Part shown: positions 9,158 through 17,335 of the stretch, piece after piece
Position numbering within the stretch: position 1 is the first letter of the stretch
How the letters are laid out: each line of letters starts with the position of its first letter
From: DATFXM01 sp035315885
GTDB taxonomy: Bacteria > Acidobacteriota > Blastocatellia > UBA7656
NCBI GenBank assembly: GCA_035315885.1
Contig: DATFXM010000167.1
Coordinates: 53,950-117,949 of the forward strand
DNA: 64,000 nt
Direction: 5' to 3'
Notes under the pieces: model-generated
Told to the model about the DNA's origin: nothing
What the model saw: only the letters and a program-made list of their open reading frames with translations
Databases searched by the model: none
Position numbers and translations under genes: made by a program

Positions 9158-12100
9158 TTGAGCGTCGAGACACGTCAAGAAGCGCGCGAGCTAAAAGGCC
9201 GTCAACCGGAAGCGGCCTATGCGCTCGACCGTCACGTTTCGGTGACTGCGGGCCCCGGCGCAGGCAAGACATTTGTTCTCGTAGAACGCTATCTCGAAAT
9301 TCTTAGACAGCATCCTCAAATAACCGTAGATCAAATAGTCGCGATTACTTTCACGAATCGCGCCGCCAATGAAATGCGCACCCGGCTGAGGGCCGAGCTC
9401 GACCGGCTGATGAGGGCTGCGTCTTCGACGGAACGCGCGCGCTGGCTTCGTCACAAGCGAACACTGGACGGAGCGGTAATCACCACCATCCATGGATTCT
9501 GTTCCCGACTCTTGCGTCAGTTTCCAATTGAAGCCGGGGTGGATCCACAGTTCGAGCTGCTCGACGAGCACCAGACCGCGATGCTCGAAGAGTCCGTATC
9601 AGAGGAGGTTTTGACGGAGTTCATAAACGCCGGCGATCAGGTGATGTCCAACCTGACGGTGACCGCCACGAGGTCAGGGTTGTCTCTTGCGCTGATAGAG
9701 ATGTATCGCGAAGCGCGCAATCAAGGGCTCAGCCTCGCTGACCTTGCAACACGGACTCAGGCCACCCACGCGCGCACAGAATCGCCGAGTGTGTCGATTC
9801 AAGAGCTGGAAGAACTAATGACCGAGTTCCTCGGCATGCGTCGATTAACTCCGGCGGCAGCTCAGCAGCAAGCAGATTGCGCACGACGATGGCCTGCTTT
9901 GCTGGATTTATTGAAAAGACTGGTGAGCGACCCGGCCTCAGTAGAAGCCGTTCTGCCGGAGCTGCTTCCACGCGTCAGGTCATTTCGCGAATGCAGACCG
10001 AATCGCAGCGACCGACTCTCTGAGATCGTCTCTCGGCTGGACGAGTTGATCTGGGAGAAAGATCTCGGCGGGCGAGTTGTGCGGGACCTGCTCGATCCGA
10101 TAGCGCAGAGGTACAGCAGTGAGGTAATCAGCGCACTGGTCCGTCTGGAAGAGCGGCTCGCGCTTGAAAAGCGCAGGATCGGTGCGTTGGACTTTGACGA
10201 TCTTCAGATCAAGACTCTGCGCCTGCTCGAGTCGAGTCCCGAAGCTACCAGAAGAGCCTCGTCAAGTTATCGATTCTTCCTTGTTGATGAGTTTCAGGAC
10301 ACAAACTCGCTTCAGCAGAGTCTGCTCGAGCGGTTGGCGATCTCCGGAGTTGCGGGGGCACGAAGGGTCAATTTGTTTATCGTCGGAGATCGGAAGCAGT
10401 CCGTTTACGGGTTTCGAGGAGCCGACGTCGATGTGTTCCGTGAGATGACTGCGACAATTGAGCGCGAGGGTGGCAAACCGGTAGCGCTAGATCTGAATTT
10501 CAGGAGTCAGCGCCCGCTGGTCGAGTTCTTCAACTACCTTTTCCAGCGGCTTTTCAGACCAGATGATTCTCTGCCTGCTACTGATCTGAACCAGCTTGGT
10601 TACGTTGAGTATGATCGCGGTCAGGCCGAGCGGCCGGCTGAACAGGACGAAGCGCCGATCGAGTTCTTGATCGACGTCCGCAAAGACGAGCGCCTTCTGG
10701 AGACAACTCCTTCCGAACGCGATGCCGCGCAGCTCGCGTTGCGGATACCCGAGCTCCTGGATCGATTCGAGTACCGCAATATCGCGCTTCTGTTTCGCGC
10801 GATGACCGAAGTGCACGTGTATGAGGCAGCACTGCGGCGTGCCAACATTCCTTACCTCACAGTGCAAGGCAAGGGCTTCTACGCCAGAGAAGAGATCACC
10901 GATTTGATTCAGTTGTTGCGTTTCCTCGACAACCGAACTGACGAGATAGCGCTCGCGGCGGTGTTGCGGTCGCCGCTGTGCGGACTCTCGGACGATGCGC
11001 TTTACGCGTTGCGCTGTGCTCCAACAATTGACGTGGTTCGCGAACGAGGCCGGATGCTTCGACGCAGAGGGGTGAGGCCGCTCTTATTTGCGCTTCGACA
11101 CCAGAGTCGCATCGACTTCATCTCGGACGAGGAGCGAGTCGCCGCGGACCGCGCTCGCGACTTACTCGACAACGCACTCTCGCTGCGAAACAGAGTAGGG
11201 CTCGCCGACCTTCTTCGATTTATTGTCGAACGCTCAGAGTATCGGCCGGTGATTGCCTCGAGTTTTGATGGAGCGGCGCGCCTTGCAAACCTAGAAAAGC
11301 TGTTCACCCTGGCCGAACGGTTCGAGAAATCGGGGGCTTACCTCATTCGCGATTTTGTGCGATTCGTTTCCGACTTCGAGGAATCGGGAGGGCGAGAGAG
11401 CGAAGGACAACTCTACGAATCGGCGAACGTGGTTCGGCTAATGACTATTCATCAGTCAAAAGGTCTCGAATTCCGTGTGGTGATCATCCCGGAGCTGCAT
11501 CGTCTTCCGGAGACTCAGCGGGAGTGGTACGTCCTTGACCGACACAGAGGCCTGTCGGTGCAGGTGCCAGACGGGCGCGGCGGCAGGGTGAAGGGAGCAA
11601 CCTTTGTCGAGCTGCGGCGTCGAGCCAAGCTTCGGGAAAACTTTGAAAGCATGCGGCTGCTTTACGTAGCCGCGACCCGGGCGCGTGATCTGTTGCTTCT
11701 GTCAGGCGCAACTCAGAAGCTCGAGTCGATCAGACAGGACAGTTGGTTGGGCAGAATCTGGCGCGAGCTCGGTCTTGAAGCCGAGAGCTTTTCTGATGGG
11801 TGTTTCGAAACCCGCGTAGTCCATCTGGACGATAGCGTGGACCTGCGTATATCGATTAATTCGGTGGACGCTTCGCGTGGATTGGCTTCGAGTGGGTCGG
11901 GTTCGACTGGATCGTCCCGACCTGAAGCGCGACTCACCCCAAGCACGGCCGGTGTCGTGGAATGGCCGGAGAAACCAGACGAAGCGTTTCCGTTGCTCGA
12001 TGCGATCGATGCTGATCGCGAATCGGCTATCCACCGCTTCAGTGTCACGCAACTGGTGAATTTCCAGCGCTGCGCACGCCAATACTTTTTTGAAAGAGTG

Positions 12101-13087
12101 CTTCACACGCCGACCGGAGAAGAAATTGGCTGGTGGAACGATGCGGAAAAGGCAGAGCCGCCGGCGAATCTTACGGCCACGCTTCGGGGGGCTGTGATTC
12201 ACCGGTTCTGCGAAAAGTACGAGCAGGGAGCCGATATCGGCGCTTGTTTGTCCTCGAGCTTCGAAGAGATTTTGCGCCAACGCGAGGCGCAGCTTGGTGA
12301 TCGGGTCGCTGAGATCGATCGGAATCGAGCGACTGCGGACCTGATGCCGCTTGCACAGAACTATCTCGAAAGCGGAGTGCGAAAACGGATTGAGCGCGCG
12401 CGATCTGGACCGGGGCTGACCGTTTGTTCCTTGGCCGACCTGGATGTGAAAGGGTCCGGGGGCGGAGTCGTGTTCAGCGAGCAGCGATTCAGGCTACGGC
12501 GGCCCGTTGGGATCTTGACCGGGGCGGTGGACAAGCTTCTGATCAGCAGAGCTTCCGATGGTTCGCTTGAAGCTGAGATCATCGATTTTAAGACGAACCG
12601 ATTTCGCCGCGACAAGTCTCGGGAACTGGGCGCGGTGAGTGGCAGCCGCAGGCGATCGCGTAGCGCAGCGAATCAAAACCAGCTTGCATTGGAGTTCCCC
12701 GAGCAGGAAACGGATGCCGGTCTGCTGGTGCGAGCGGAGGTTGAGAACGCGGCGCTCGATTATCGGCTACAGATGCAGGCGTATGCGTTGGCGGTCCGCG
12801 AGCTGTTGCCCGTGGTTGTTCGGGTGAAGGTGACGCTGCACTTTTTGGAGCCGAATGTTGAGGTTTCGGTGGATGAATCCCTGCTTGAGCGTGAGGTTTG
12901 CGCGAGTGCGATTGACGACGCAGTGCGTGTCATGGTGAGATCGGCGGACCCGCTGGGGTTTGCGGTTCGAGTTGGGGAGCACTGTCGGTCGTGCAGTTTC
13001 ATGGAGTTTTGCGAACCGGGCAGATCCTGGCTCCGAAATCTCAAATCTCAAATTTCAAATTTCAAATCTGAGACTCCGAGGGTATAA
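9158..13087 (+). CDS. UvrD-type helicase-nuclease, AddA-like (second copy) with Fe-S cysteines
   Basis: About 1309 residues if translation starts at TTG 9158, in frame 5 bp after the AddB-like stop. A longer reading from ATG 9041 would overlap the upstream gene by 113 bp and adds no domain, so I reject it. Walker A AGPGAGKT (31-38), VDEFQDTN (about 377), MTIHQSKGLEF and LYVAATRAR show an active superfamily 1A helicase. The nuclease domain has GAVDKLLI, IDFKTN (D1143) and LQMQAYALA. It also carries C972 in FQRCARQYFF and C1276-x2-C1279-x5-C1285 in HCRSCSFMEFC, a four-cysteine Fe-S staple normally expected in AddB, not AddA. The protein ends in an AT-rich stretch repeating the word CAAAT. Ku follows 33 bp downstream. 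Confidence 0.88.
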   Translation: MSVETRQEARELKGRQPEAAYALDRHVSVTAGPGAGKTFVLVERYLEILRQHPQITVDQIVAITFTNRAANEMRTRLRAELDRLMRAASSTERARWLRHKRTLDGAVITTIHGFCSRLLRQFPIEAGVDPQFELLDEHQTAMLEESVSEEVLTEFINAGDQVMSNLTVTATRSGLSLALIEMYREARNQGLSLADLATRTQATHARTESPSVSIQELEELMTEFLGMRRLTPAAAQQQADCARRWPALLDLLKRLVSDPASVEAVLPELLPRVRSFRECRPNRSDRLSEIVSRLDELIWEKDLGGRVVRDLLDPIAQRYSSEVISALVRLEERLALEKRRIGALDFDDLQIKTLRLLESSPEATRRASSSYRFFLVDEFQDTNSLQQSLLERLAISGVAGARRVNLFIVGDRKQSVYGFRGADVDVFREMTATIEREGGKPVALDLNFRSQRPLVEFFNYLFQRLFRPDDSLPATDLNQLGYVEYDRGQAERPAEQDEAPIEFLIDVRKDERLLETTPSERDAAQLALRIPELLDRFEYRNIALLFRAMTEVHVYEAALRRANIPYLTVQGKGFYAREEITDLIQLLRFLDNRTDEIALAAVLRSPLCGLSDDALYALRCAPTIDVVRERGRMLRRRGVRPLLFALRHQSRIDFISDEERVAADRARDLLDNALSLRNRVGLADLLRFIVERSEYRPVIASSFDGAARLANLEKLFTLAERFEKSGAYLIRDFVRFVSDFEESGGRESEGQLYESANVVRLMTIHQSKGLEFRVVIIPELHRLPETQREWYVLDRHRGLSVQVPDGRGGRVKGATFVELRRRAKLRENFESMRLLYVAATRARDLLLLSGATQKLESIRQDSWLGRIWRELGLEAESFSDGCFETRVVHLDDSVDLRISINSVDASRGLASSGSGSTGSSRPEARLTPSTAGVVEWPEKPDEAFPLLDAIDADRESAIHRFSVTQLVNFQRCARQYFFERVLHTPTGEEIGWWNDAEKAEPPANLTATLRGAVIHRFCEKYEQGADIGACLSSSFEEILRQREAQLGDRVAEIDRNRATADLMPLAQNYLESGVRKRIERARSGPGLTVCSLADLDVKGSGGGVVFSEQRFRLRRPVGILTGAVDKLLISRASDGSLEAEIIDFKTNRFRRDKSRELGAVSGSRRRSRSAANQNQLALEFPEQETDAGLLVRAEVENAALDYRLQMQAYALAVRELLPVVVRVKVTLHFLEPNVEVSVDESLLEREVCASAIDDAVRVMVRSADPLGFAVRVGEHCRSCSFMEFCEPGRSWLRNLKSQISNFKSETPRV

Positions 13088-13120
13088 TCACCCTCATCAA
13101 GCCCCACCGAGAGGTTAACC

Positions 13121-13990
13121 ATGCGCTCAATTTGGAAGGGTCATATCAGGTTCCTGCTGGTGGCGATTCCCGTGCGCGTCTACAACGCGCTCGAGACGTC
13201 CGAACAGATCCACCTGAACCAATTGCACAAAGACGATTACGGTCCGGTCGGATACGACAAGCGGTGCAAAAAGTGCGGCAACGTCATATCAAAGGACGAA
13301 CTCGTAAAGGGTTATCAGTACGCGCCGGACCAATACGCGATCATCGAGCCTGACGACATCTCCAAGATCAAGCTCAAGACCACGAAGGTGATCGACATAG
13401 TCGGCTTCGTCCCGAAGTCTGAAATTCCGGAAATGCTGTACGACTCGCCCTATTTTGCCGGACCCGACGGCGAGGTCTCGGCCAAGATGTACGCGCTGCT
13501 GGCCGAGGTGCTGAATGAGTCGGGGAAAGTGGGTCTCGGCAAGGTTGTACTCCGCGACCGCGAGGACTTTGTGGCCGTCGCTCCGCAGGGCCAGGGCCTC
13601 GTGCTCTATAAGCTGCGATATCCGAAAGAGGTCCGAAAGCTCGGCGACGTACCGATGCTGCCGAACCATCCCGAAGTCAGCGACGCGGAGCTCAAGCTTG
13701 CGCGCACCCTCGTAGACCAGATGGTCACGTCGATCAGCGAAATAGACATGCGCGACCGTTACAACGAGGCGCTGCGCGAGGTGATCGAAGCGAAGATCGC
13801 GGGCAAGGAAGTCACCGAGTATATCGAAGAAGAGCAGCCGACGGTTGACATCATGACCGCGCTCAAGCAGAGCATCGAACAGACCAAACGCAAGCCCATG
13901 GTTAAGGCGACCGGCAAATCCAAGCAGGAGGAAGAGGTCGAAGAAGAAGAGGCGCGGCCAAAGAAGGCGCGAAAACGAAAGACAGCTTGA
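13121..13990 (+). CDS. ku: Ku, bacterial non-homologous end-joining protein
   Basis: Ku forms a homodimer ring on broken DNA ends and recruits the ligase LigD. The 289-residue length and the start MRSIWKGHIRF match bacterial Ku. Further family features are VRVYNALETSEQIHLNQL, a CKKCG pair, VKGYQYAPDQYAIIE and VLRDREDFVAVAPQGQGLVLYKLRYP (split across two sheets of the barrel). The tail is an acidic patch followed by Lys/Arg-rich residues, usual for DNA binding and LigD contact. An AGAGG box lies just before ATG 13121. No ligD is in the window. It is downstream of two helicase-nuclease pairs, so end protection and end resection genes are adjacent here. Confidence 0.96.
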   Translation: MRSIWKGHIRFLLVAIPVRVYNALETSEQIHLNQLHKDDYGPVGYDKRCKKCGNVISKDELVKGYQYAPDQYAIIEPDDISKIKLKTTKVIDIVGFVPKSEIPEMLYDSPYFAGPDGEVSAKMYALLAEVLNESGKVGLGKVVLRDREDFVAVAPQGQGLVLYKLRYPKEVRKLGDVPMLPNHPEVSDAELKLARTLVDQMVTSISEIDMRDRYNEALREVIEAKIAGKEVTEYIEEEQPTVDIMTALKQSIEQTKRKPMVKATGKSKQEEEVEEEEARPKKARKRKTA

Positions 13991-14036
13991 GACGCGTGCC
14001 TAGTAGCCCGGCAGCAGTCTTGTCCAAGCCGAGTCG

Positions 14037-14837
14037 ATGTCCAAAAAAGACCGCAAGATACTCCAATTCCCGCGCCGGCCTCAACCAAAGGCCGACTATC
14101 AGCGGGTAAAATCTCTCTACACGACTGCTGAAATACAGCAACTGTTCGGACTGAGCGAGCGAATGATTCGCCGTTGGACCGAGCAGGGCGTCATACAGCC
14201 GGCGAGCGCTTCTGCGGCCGACGATCCGCAGTATGACTTTCAGGCGTTGACGGTGTTGCGGCGAGTGCGTGAGCTTCGGGCACAGGGTCTCACGCTGAAG
14301 CAGGTCGAGGCTGAGCTTCAGGGACAGATGAACCTGTTCAAGAGCGACCCGGGTCGCGTGACTCACATACTGACGCCTTTCGAGGAAGCGCTGCTGATGC
14401 ATGAGCGAGGCGACCAAAAGGCGGCCGAGCTCTACCGGGAAGCGATTTCAAGCGGTGACAACGTTGCGGACGCGTATTGCAATCTTGGAATCATCGAGCT
14501 GGAGGGTGGAAGTGCGCCGAAGGCTCTCGATTGCTTCACATTCGCGCTGAAGGTATATCCACGCCACGTCGAAGCGCATTACAATCTCGCCAATCTTTAT
14601 TTCGACGCAGGCAATCTGAAGCTCGCGAAGCTGCACTATGAGACGTCACGCGAGCTCGAACCCTCGTTCTCTCCGCTGTATTACAATCTGGCCCTTGTGT
14701 ACTACGAGCTAAAGGAGCTGGCTTCGGCTGTCGCGGCTTTGCATCGTTATAAGGACTTGTCGCCGGATGACGAGAAGGAATCAGTCGATGAACTGCTGGG
14801 ATGGCTGGAGAAGGCGTGCGCGCTCGATTCGGTTTAG
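14037..14837 (+). CDS. MerR-type HTH and TPR protein
   Basis: A 266-residue cytoplasmic protein of unknown role. Residues about 26-100 form a MerR-like winged helix: LYTTAEIQQLFGLSERMIRRW, then VLRRVRELRAQGLTLKQVE, so DNA binding is likely. From about residue 118 it has tetratricopeptide repeats (NVADAYCNLGIIELEGG, VEAHYNLANLYFDAGN, FSPLYYNLALVYYELK), suited to protein contacts. There is no effector-binding cysteine domain as in metal-sensing MerR proteins. It lies 46 bp after ku on the same strand and could regulate or scaffold the repair genes (inference). Its TAG stop lies inside a GGTTTAGGG heptamer repeat. Confidence 0.75.
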   Translation: MSKKDRKILQFPRRPQPKADYQRVKSLYTTAEIQQLFGLSERMIRRWTEQGVIQPASASAADDPQYDFQALTVLRRVRELRAQGLTLKQVEAELQGQMNLFKSDPGRVTHILTPFEEALLMHERGDQKAAELYREAISSGDNVADAYCNLGIIELEGGSAPKALDCFTFALKVYPRHVEAHYNLANLYFDAGNLKLAKLHYETSRELEPSFSPLYYNLALVYYELKELASAVAALHRYKDLSPDDEKESVDELLGWLEKACALDSV

Positions 14838-14951
14838 GGTTTCGGGTTTAGAGTTTCGGGTTCTTCTGCGACGGAGCGTTTTGTCGATCTCAAGGGGGGA
14901 CGTCGCATTTTGTTGATCGAACCCGAAACCCTTAACTCGAAACCCTAAACC
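14831..14951. repeat. Inverted heptamer repeat pair (GGGTTTC family)
   Basis: The left arm, 14831-14863, reads GGTTTAGGGTTTCGGG and continues in the same style. The right arm, 14919-14951, is its complement (CCCGAAACCCTTAACTCG and so on). The arms face each other around a 55-bp core and could form a long hairpin. The left arm contains the stop codon of the MerR/TPR gene. The arrangement may also act as a transcription terminator between the convergent genes on either side. Confidence 0.8.
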
Positions 14952-14963
14952 GTCCTTTCTACG

Positions 14964-15332
14964 TCAGTCAGCAGTCACGATGACCGTTTCCTTGCCGCCC
15001 TCGAGGCGAGCCAAGCGATCGGAATCTTTGATCACGCGCATCTTCACGCGGTCGTTCTTGAAAACATGATCGAGATCCGGCTCTTCAAAATTCTTGAACA
15101 GGCCGAAGGTGATCCTGAAGGCTGCGCCTTCGGGGACCTTCACCAGGTACAGCGTGTCCGAATGACTGTCCTCCACGAGCATCGAGTGGGCCTTCCGGTC
15201 TACCTGAAGCACTTTACCTTCAACTATAAAAGGCTTTCCTGATCTTGAATTGCTGGCGCTCGCAACTGCCGCCGATCCTATCGCCATTGTAACAATCGCA
15301 ATCAATATTAACTTCGCTGGTCCGTATTTCAT
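14964..15332 (-). CDS. Small secreted protein, unknown function
   Basis: I do not recognise a family. The 122-residue protein has a signal peptide (MKYGPAKLILIAIVTMAIGS, cleavage likely near AVASAS) and a short beta-rich mature part with KPFIVEGKVLQVDRK and RVKMRVIKD, which could be a small OB-like or barrel domain. ATG 15332 is chosen because AGGAG lies 11 bp upstream; the ATG 21 bp earlier overlaps that ribosome site. It is transcribed towards the MerR/TPR gene, with an inverted repeat between them. Its place is the periplasm or outside the cell. Confidence 0.6.
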   Translation of the reverse strand: MKYGPAKLILIAIVTMAIGSAAVASASNSRSGKPFIVEGKVLQVDRKAHSMLVEDSHSDTLYLVKVPEGAAFRITFGLFKNFEEPDLDHVFKNDRVKMRVIKDSDRLARLEGGKETVIVTAD

Positions 15333-15353
15333 GAAATGTCGAACTCCTTTCAA

Positions 15354-15700
15354 ACACTCTCAATGTTCCGACTTACACGTAATGTTATTGCTCTCCGTAG
15401 CGGGCGGGATCCGAAGGCTAAAAAATCCCGCCCGCATGTGCGTTTACTCTCCAAACGACGTGTGGGAGTGTAGCTGAGGGGCGGTTTGGCAAGAAGGTCT
15501 GGTTCCGCAAAAGAAGGGCGGATATGGCGCGACTCGGAACTGTGGAATCCCGCAGGACGGTTTTCTGGTTCCTGGTTCGTGGTTAGGTTTCTGGTCGAGT
15601 TCTCGATTTTTTGGTTTTGCTCCATCGAACAAGCTGACAAGGCCTCTAGAAACCAGGAACCCGAAACCCTAAACCGACGCTAACGTGTTACTCTTACTCC
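15354..15700. repeat. Intergenic region with inverted repeat before the histidine kinase
   Basis: There is no gene in about 350 bp. Bases 15561-15602 hold TTCTGGTTCCTGGTTCGTGG-style heptamers and 15649-15676 hold the facing arm (AACCAGGAACCCGAAACCC). The left half (15360-15480) presumably contains the promoter of the small secreted protein and its leader; I see no clear -10/-35 pair. Confidence 0.6.
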
Positions 15701-16390
15701 GTGACTGATCCACAGAGAGAACTCATTGAGGGCTTGCTGCAGTTCGTGAACATAGCTGAAGGTGAGCGCAAACTCCTTGCAGCAGACCTCCACGATCAGA
15801 CACTTTCGGACCTTCGCGAGACGGCTCGATTGGCCCGAAGGCTTCTCGAGCTTCCACCGGATGCCATGTCCGAAGATGTGCGCGCGGGTCTTCAGCGAAT
15901 TGTCGCCGAACTGGATACAACTGTGGACGAAGTCAGGCGAGCCATGGAGAATCTGAGCCCCTCTGCTCTTGATGCGCTCGGACTGATTCCCGCCATCGAG
16001 AGCTGTATCAACCGGATCGCCGGTTCCTTTGAGCCACGGCTCGACTCGAGGCTCGCCTGCTATGTCAAAGAGGAGCAGATAGAGCTGGCGGAGACTGAAC
16101 AGCTAATGGTATACCGCATTGTTCAAGAAGCGCTGAACAACATCGCAAAACACGCGGCAGCCCGCTCGATCGAAGTGCTCATCACGAAATTTGGCTCCGA
16201 CCTGCTGATACGAGTGGTCGACGATGGCTGCGGCATGTCTGCTCCGATCGATCTGGCGCGCTCGAGAGGAATTCAAAACATGCGCTATCGGGCCCGCCTG
16301 CTCGGCGCGAGGCTGACATGGCTGCAGGCGACCGGTCATCAGGGTACCGTAGTTGAAGTCCTGATCCCAATGGCCGACGGCATCTTGTAA
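15701..16390 (+). CDS. Soluble NarL-family sensor histidine kinase
   Basis: A 229-residue cytoplasmic kinase without a membrane segment or recognisable input domain. The dimerisation helix carries the phosphorylated histidine in AADLHDQTLSDLRE (H31), the HisKA_3 type used with LuxR-family regulators. The ATPase domain follows, with VQEALNNIAKHA (N box) and VVDDGCGMSA (G1 box). The GTG 15701 start is supported by the whole first helix. The response regulator starts 87 bp downstream, so the pair is probably one transcript. The signal must come from a partner protein or from its short N-terminal 20 residues. Confidence 0.85.
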   Translation: MTDPQRELIEGLLQFVNIAEGERKLLAADLHDQTLSDLRETARLARRLLELPPDAMSEDVRAGLQRIVAELDTTVDEVRRAMENLSPSALDALGLIPAIESCINRIAGSFEPRLDSRLACYVKEEQIELAETEQLMVYRIVQEALNNIAKHAAARSIEVLITKFGSDLLIRVVDDGCGMSAPIDLARSRGIQNMRYRARLLGARLTWLQATGHQGTVVEVLIPMADGIL

Positions 16391-16477
16391 GAGGTTCGCT
16401 ACTTGCCCGTAATCCAACTTTAGGGTCCGGATCGATTTGCGAAACAGATCTCGGATCGGTCCGACCGGTTTTGCACC

Positions 16478-17218
16478 ATGAGTGTTCTGATAGCCGAGGA
16501 CGTGTCTTTTCAACGCGAGCACCTGCGCGCTCTGATCTCCGAGAGTTTCCCCAATGCGGGACCTCTGATCGAAACCGATGACGGCAGTCACGCCGTAGAA
16601 CTTGTTCACGAACACCATCCGGAGCTCGTGGTGCTCGACATAAAACTTGCCGGCTTGTCCGGCGTCAAAGCCGCGCGGCAGATCTGGAGCGACATGCCGC
16701 TGGCCCGGATAATATTCTGGTCGCAGTTCAAGGATGAAATCTATGTCCGCGAGCTCGCAAGAATAGTCCCGCCCGAGACAGTGTACGGATTTGTGCTCAA
16801 GTCTTCATCGGACGATCGGCTGCTTGCGGCGCTTCGCGCGGTGCTGCTGGAAGAGCAGTGTTGGATAGACCCGGAAATTCGGATGGTCCAGTCTCGGGCA
16901 ATAAATAAGCTTTCCGGTCTGACTGACGTTGAATATGAAGCGCTCATAGACATAACGCTCGGGTTGACGGACAAAGCCATTGCTCGGCGGCGCTACTTGA
17001 GTGAGCGCGGCGTGCAGAACCGTCTAAGAGAGTTGTATGCAAAGCTGGGGGTTGACCAGGACCAGGTCTTAGACGACAGATGGGGCAGTACGTACAGTCC
17101 TCGATCGCGAGCGATTTCGCTGGCATTGCAGCGCGGACTCATAAACGCCGACGAGCTGGGACGCGAAGACGAGATGTTGAAAAGCTGGCTGGAGCGCGAG
17201 TGTGCGAGCTCTCAATAG
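16478..17218 (+). CDS. Response regulator, receiver plus LuxR-type HTH
   Basis: A 246-residue partner of the preceding kinase. The receiver domain has the acidic pair (ED at 7-8), the phosphoacceptor D54 in VVLDIKLAGL, a serine switch in IIFWSQ and the lysine in FVLKSSS. The C-terminal part, LSGLTDVEYEALIDITLGL followed by DKAIARRRYLSERGVQNRL, is a four-helix LuxR/NarL DNA-binding domain, slightly diverged. It extends about 50 residues beyond the usual end, a stretch I cannot assign. Its targets are not visible; the divergent or downstream kinase gene is one candidate. Confidence 0.85.
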   Translation: MSVLIAEDVSFQREHLRALISESFPNAGPLIETDDGSHAVELVHEHHPELVVLDIKLAGLSGVKAARQIWSDMPLARIIFWSQFKDEIYVRELARIVPPETVYGFVLKSSSDDRLLAALRAVLLEEQCWIDPEIRMVQSRAINKLSGLTDVEYEALIDITLGLTDKAIARRRYLSERGVQNRLRELYAKLGVDQDQVLDDRWGSTYSPRSRAISLALQRGLINADELGREDEMLKSWLERECASSQ

Positions 17219-17335
17219 CCGGCTACGGACGATCTGACAAATGGCGGACTTCATCCGCGTTGAGTTATGGTTACTCAGGTGCTAATCTGGCGGCCTGCGG
17301 CTGAGGCGCGCACCCGCTCACAATTGATGCTCTAA

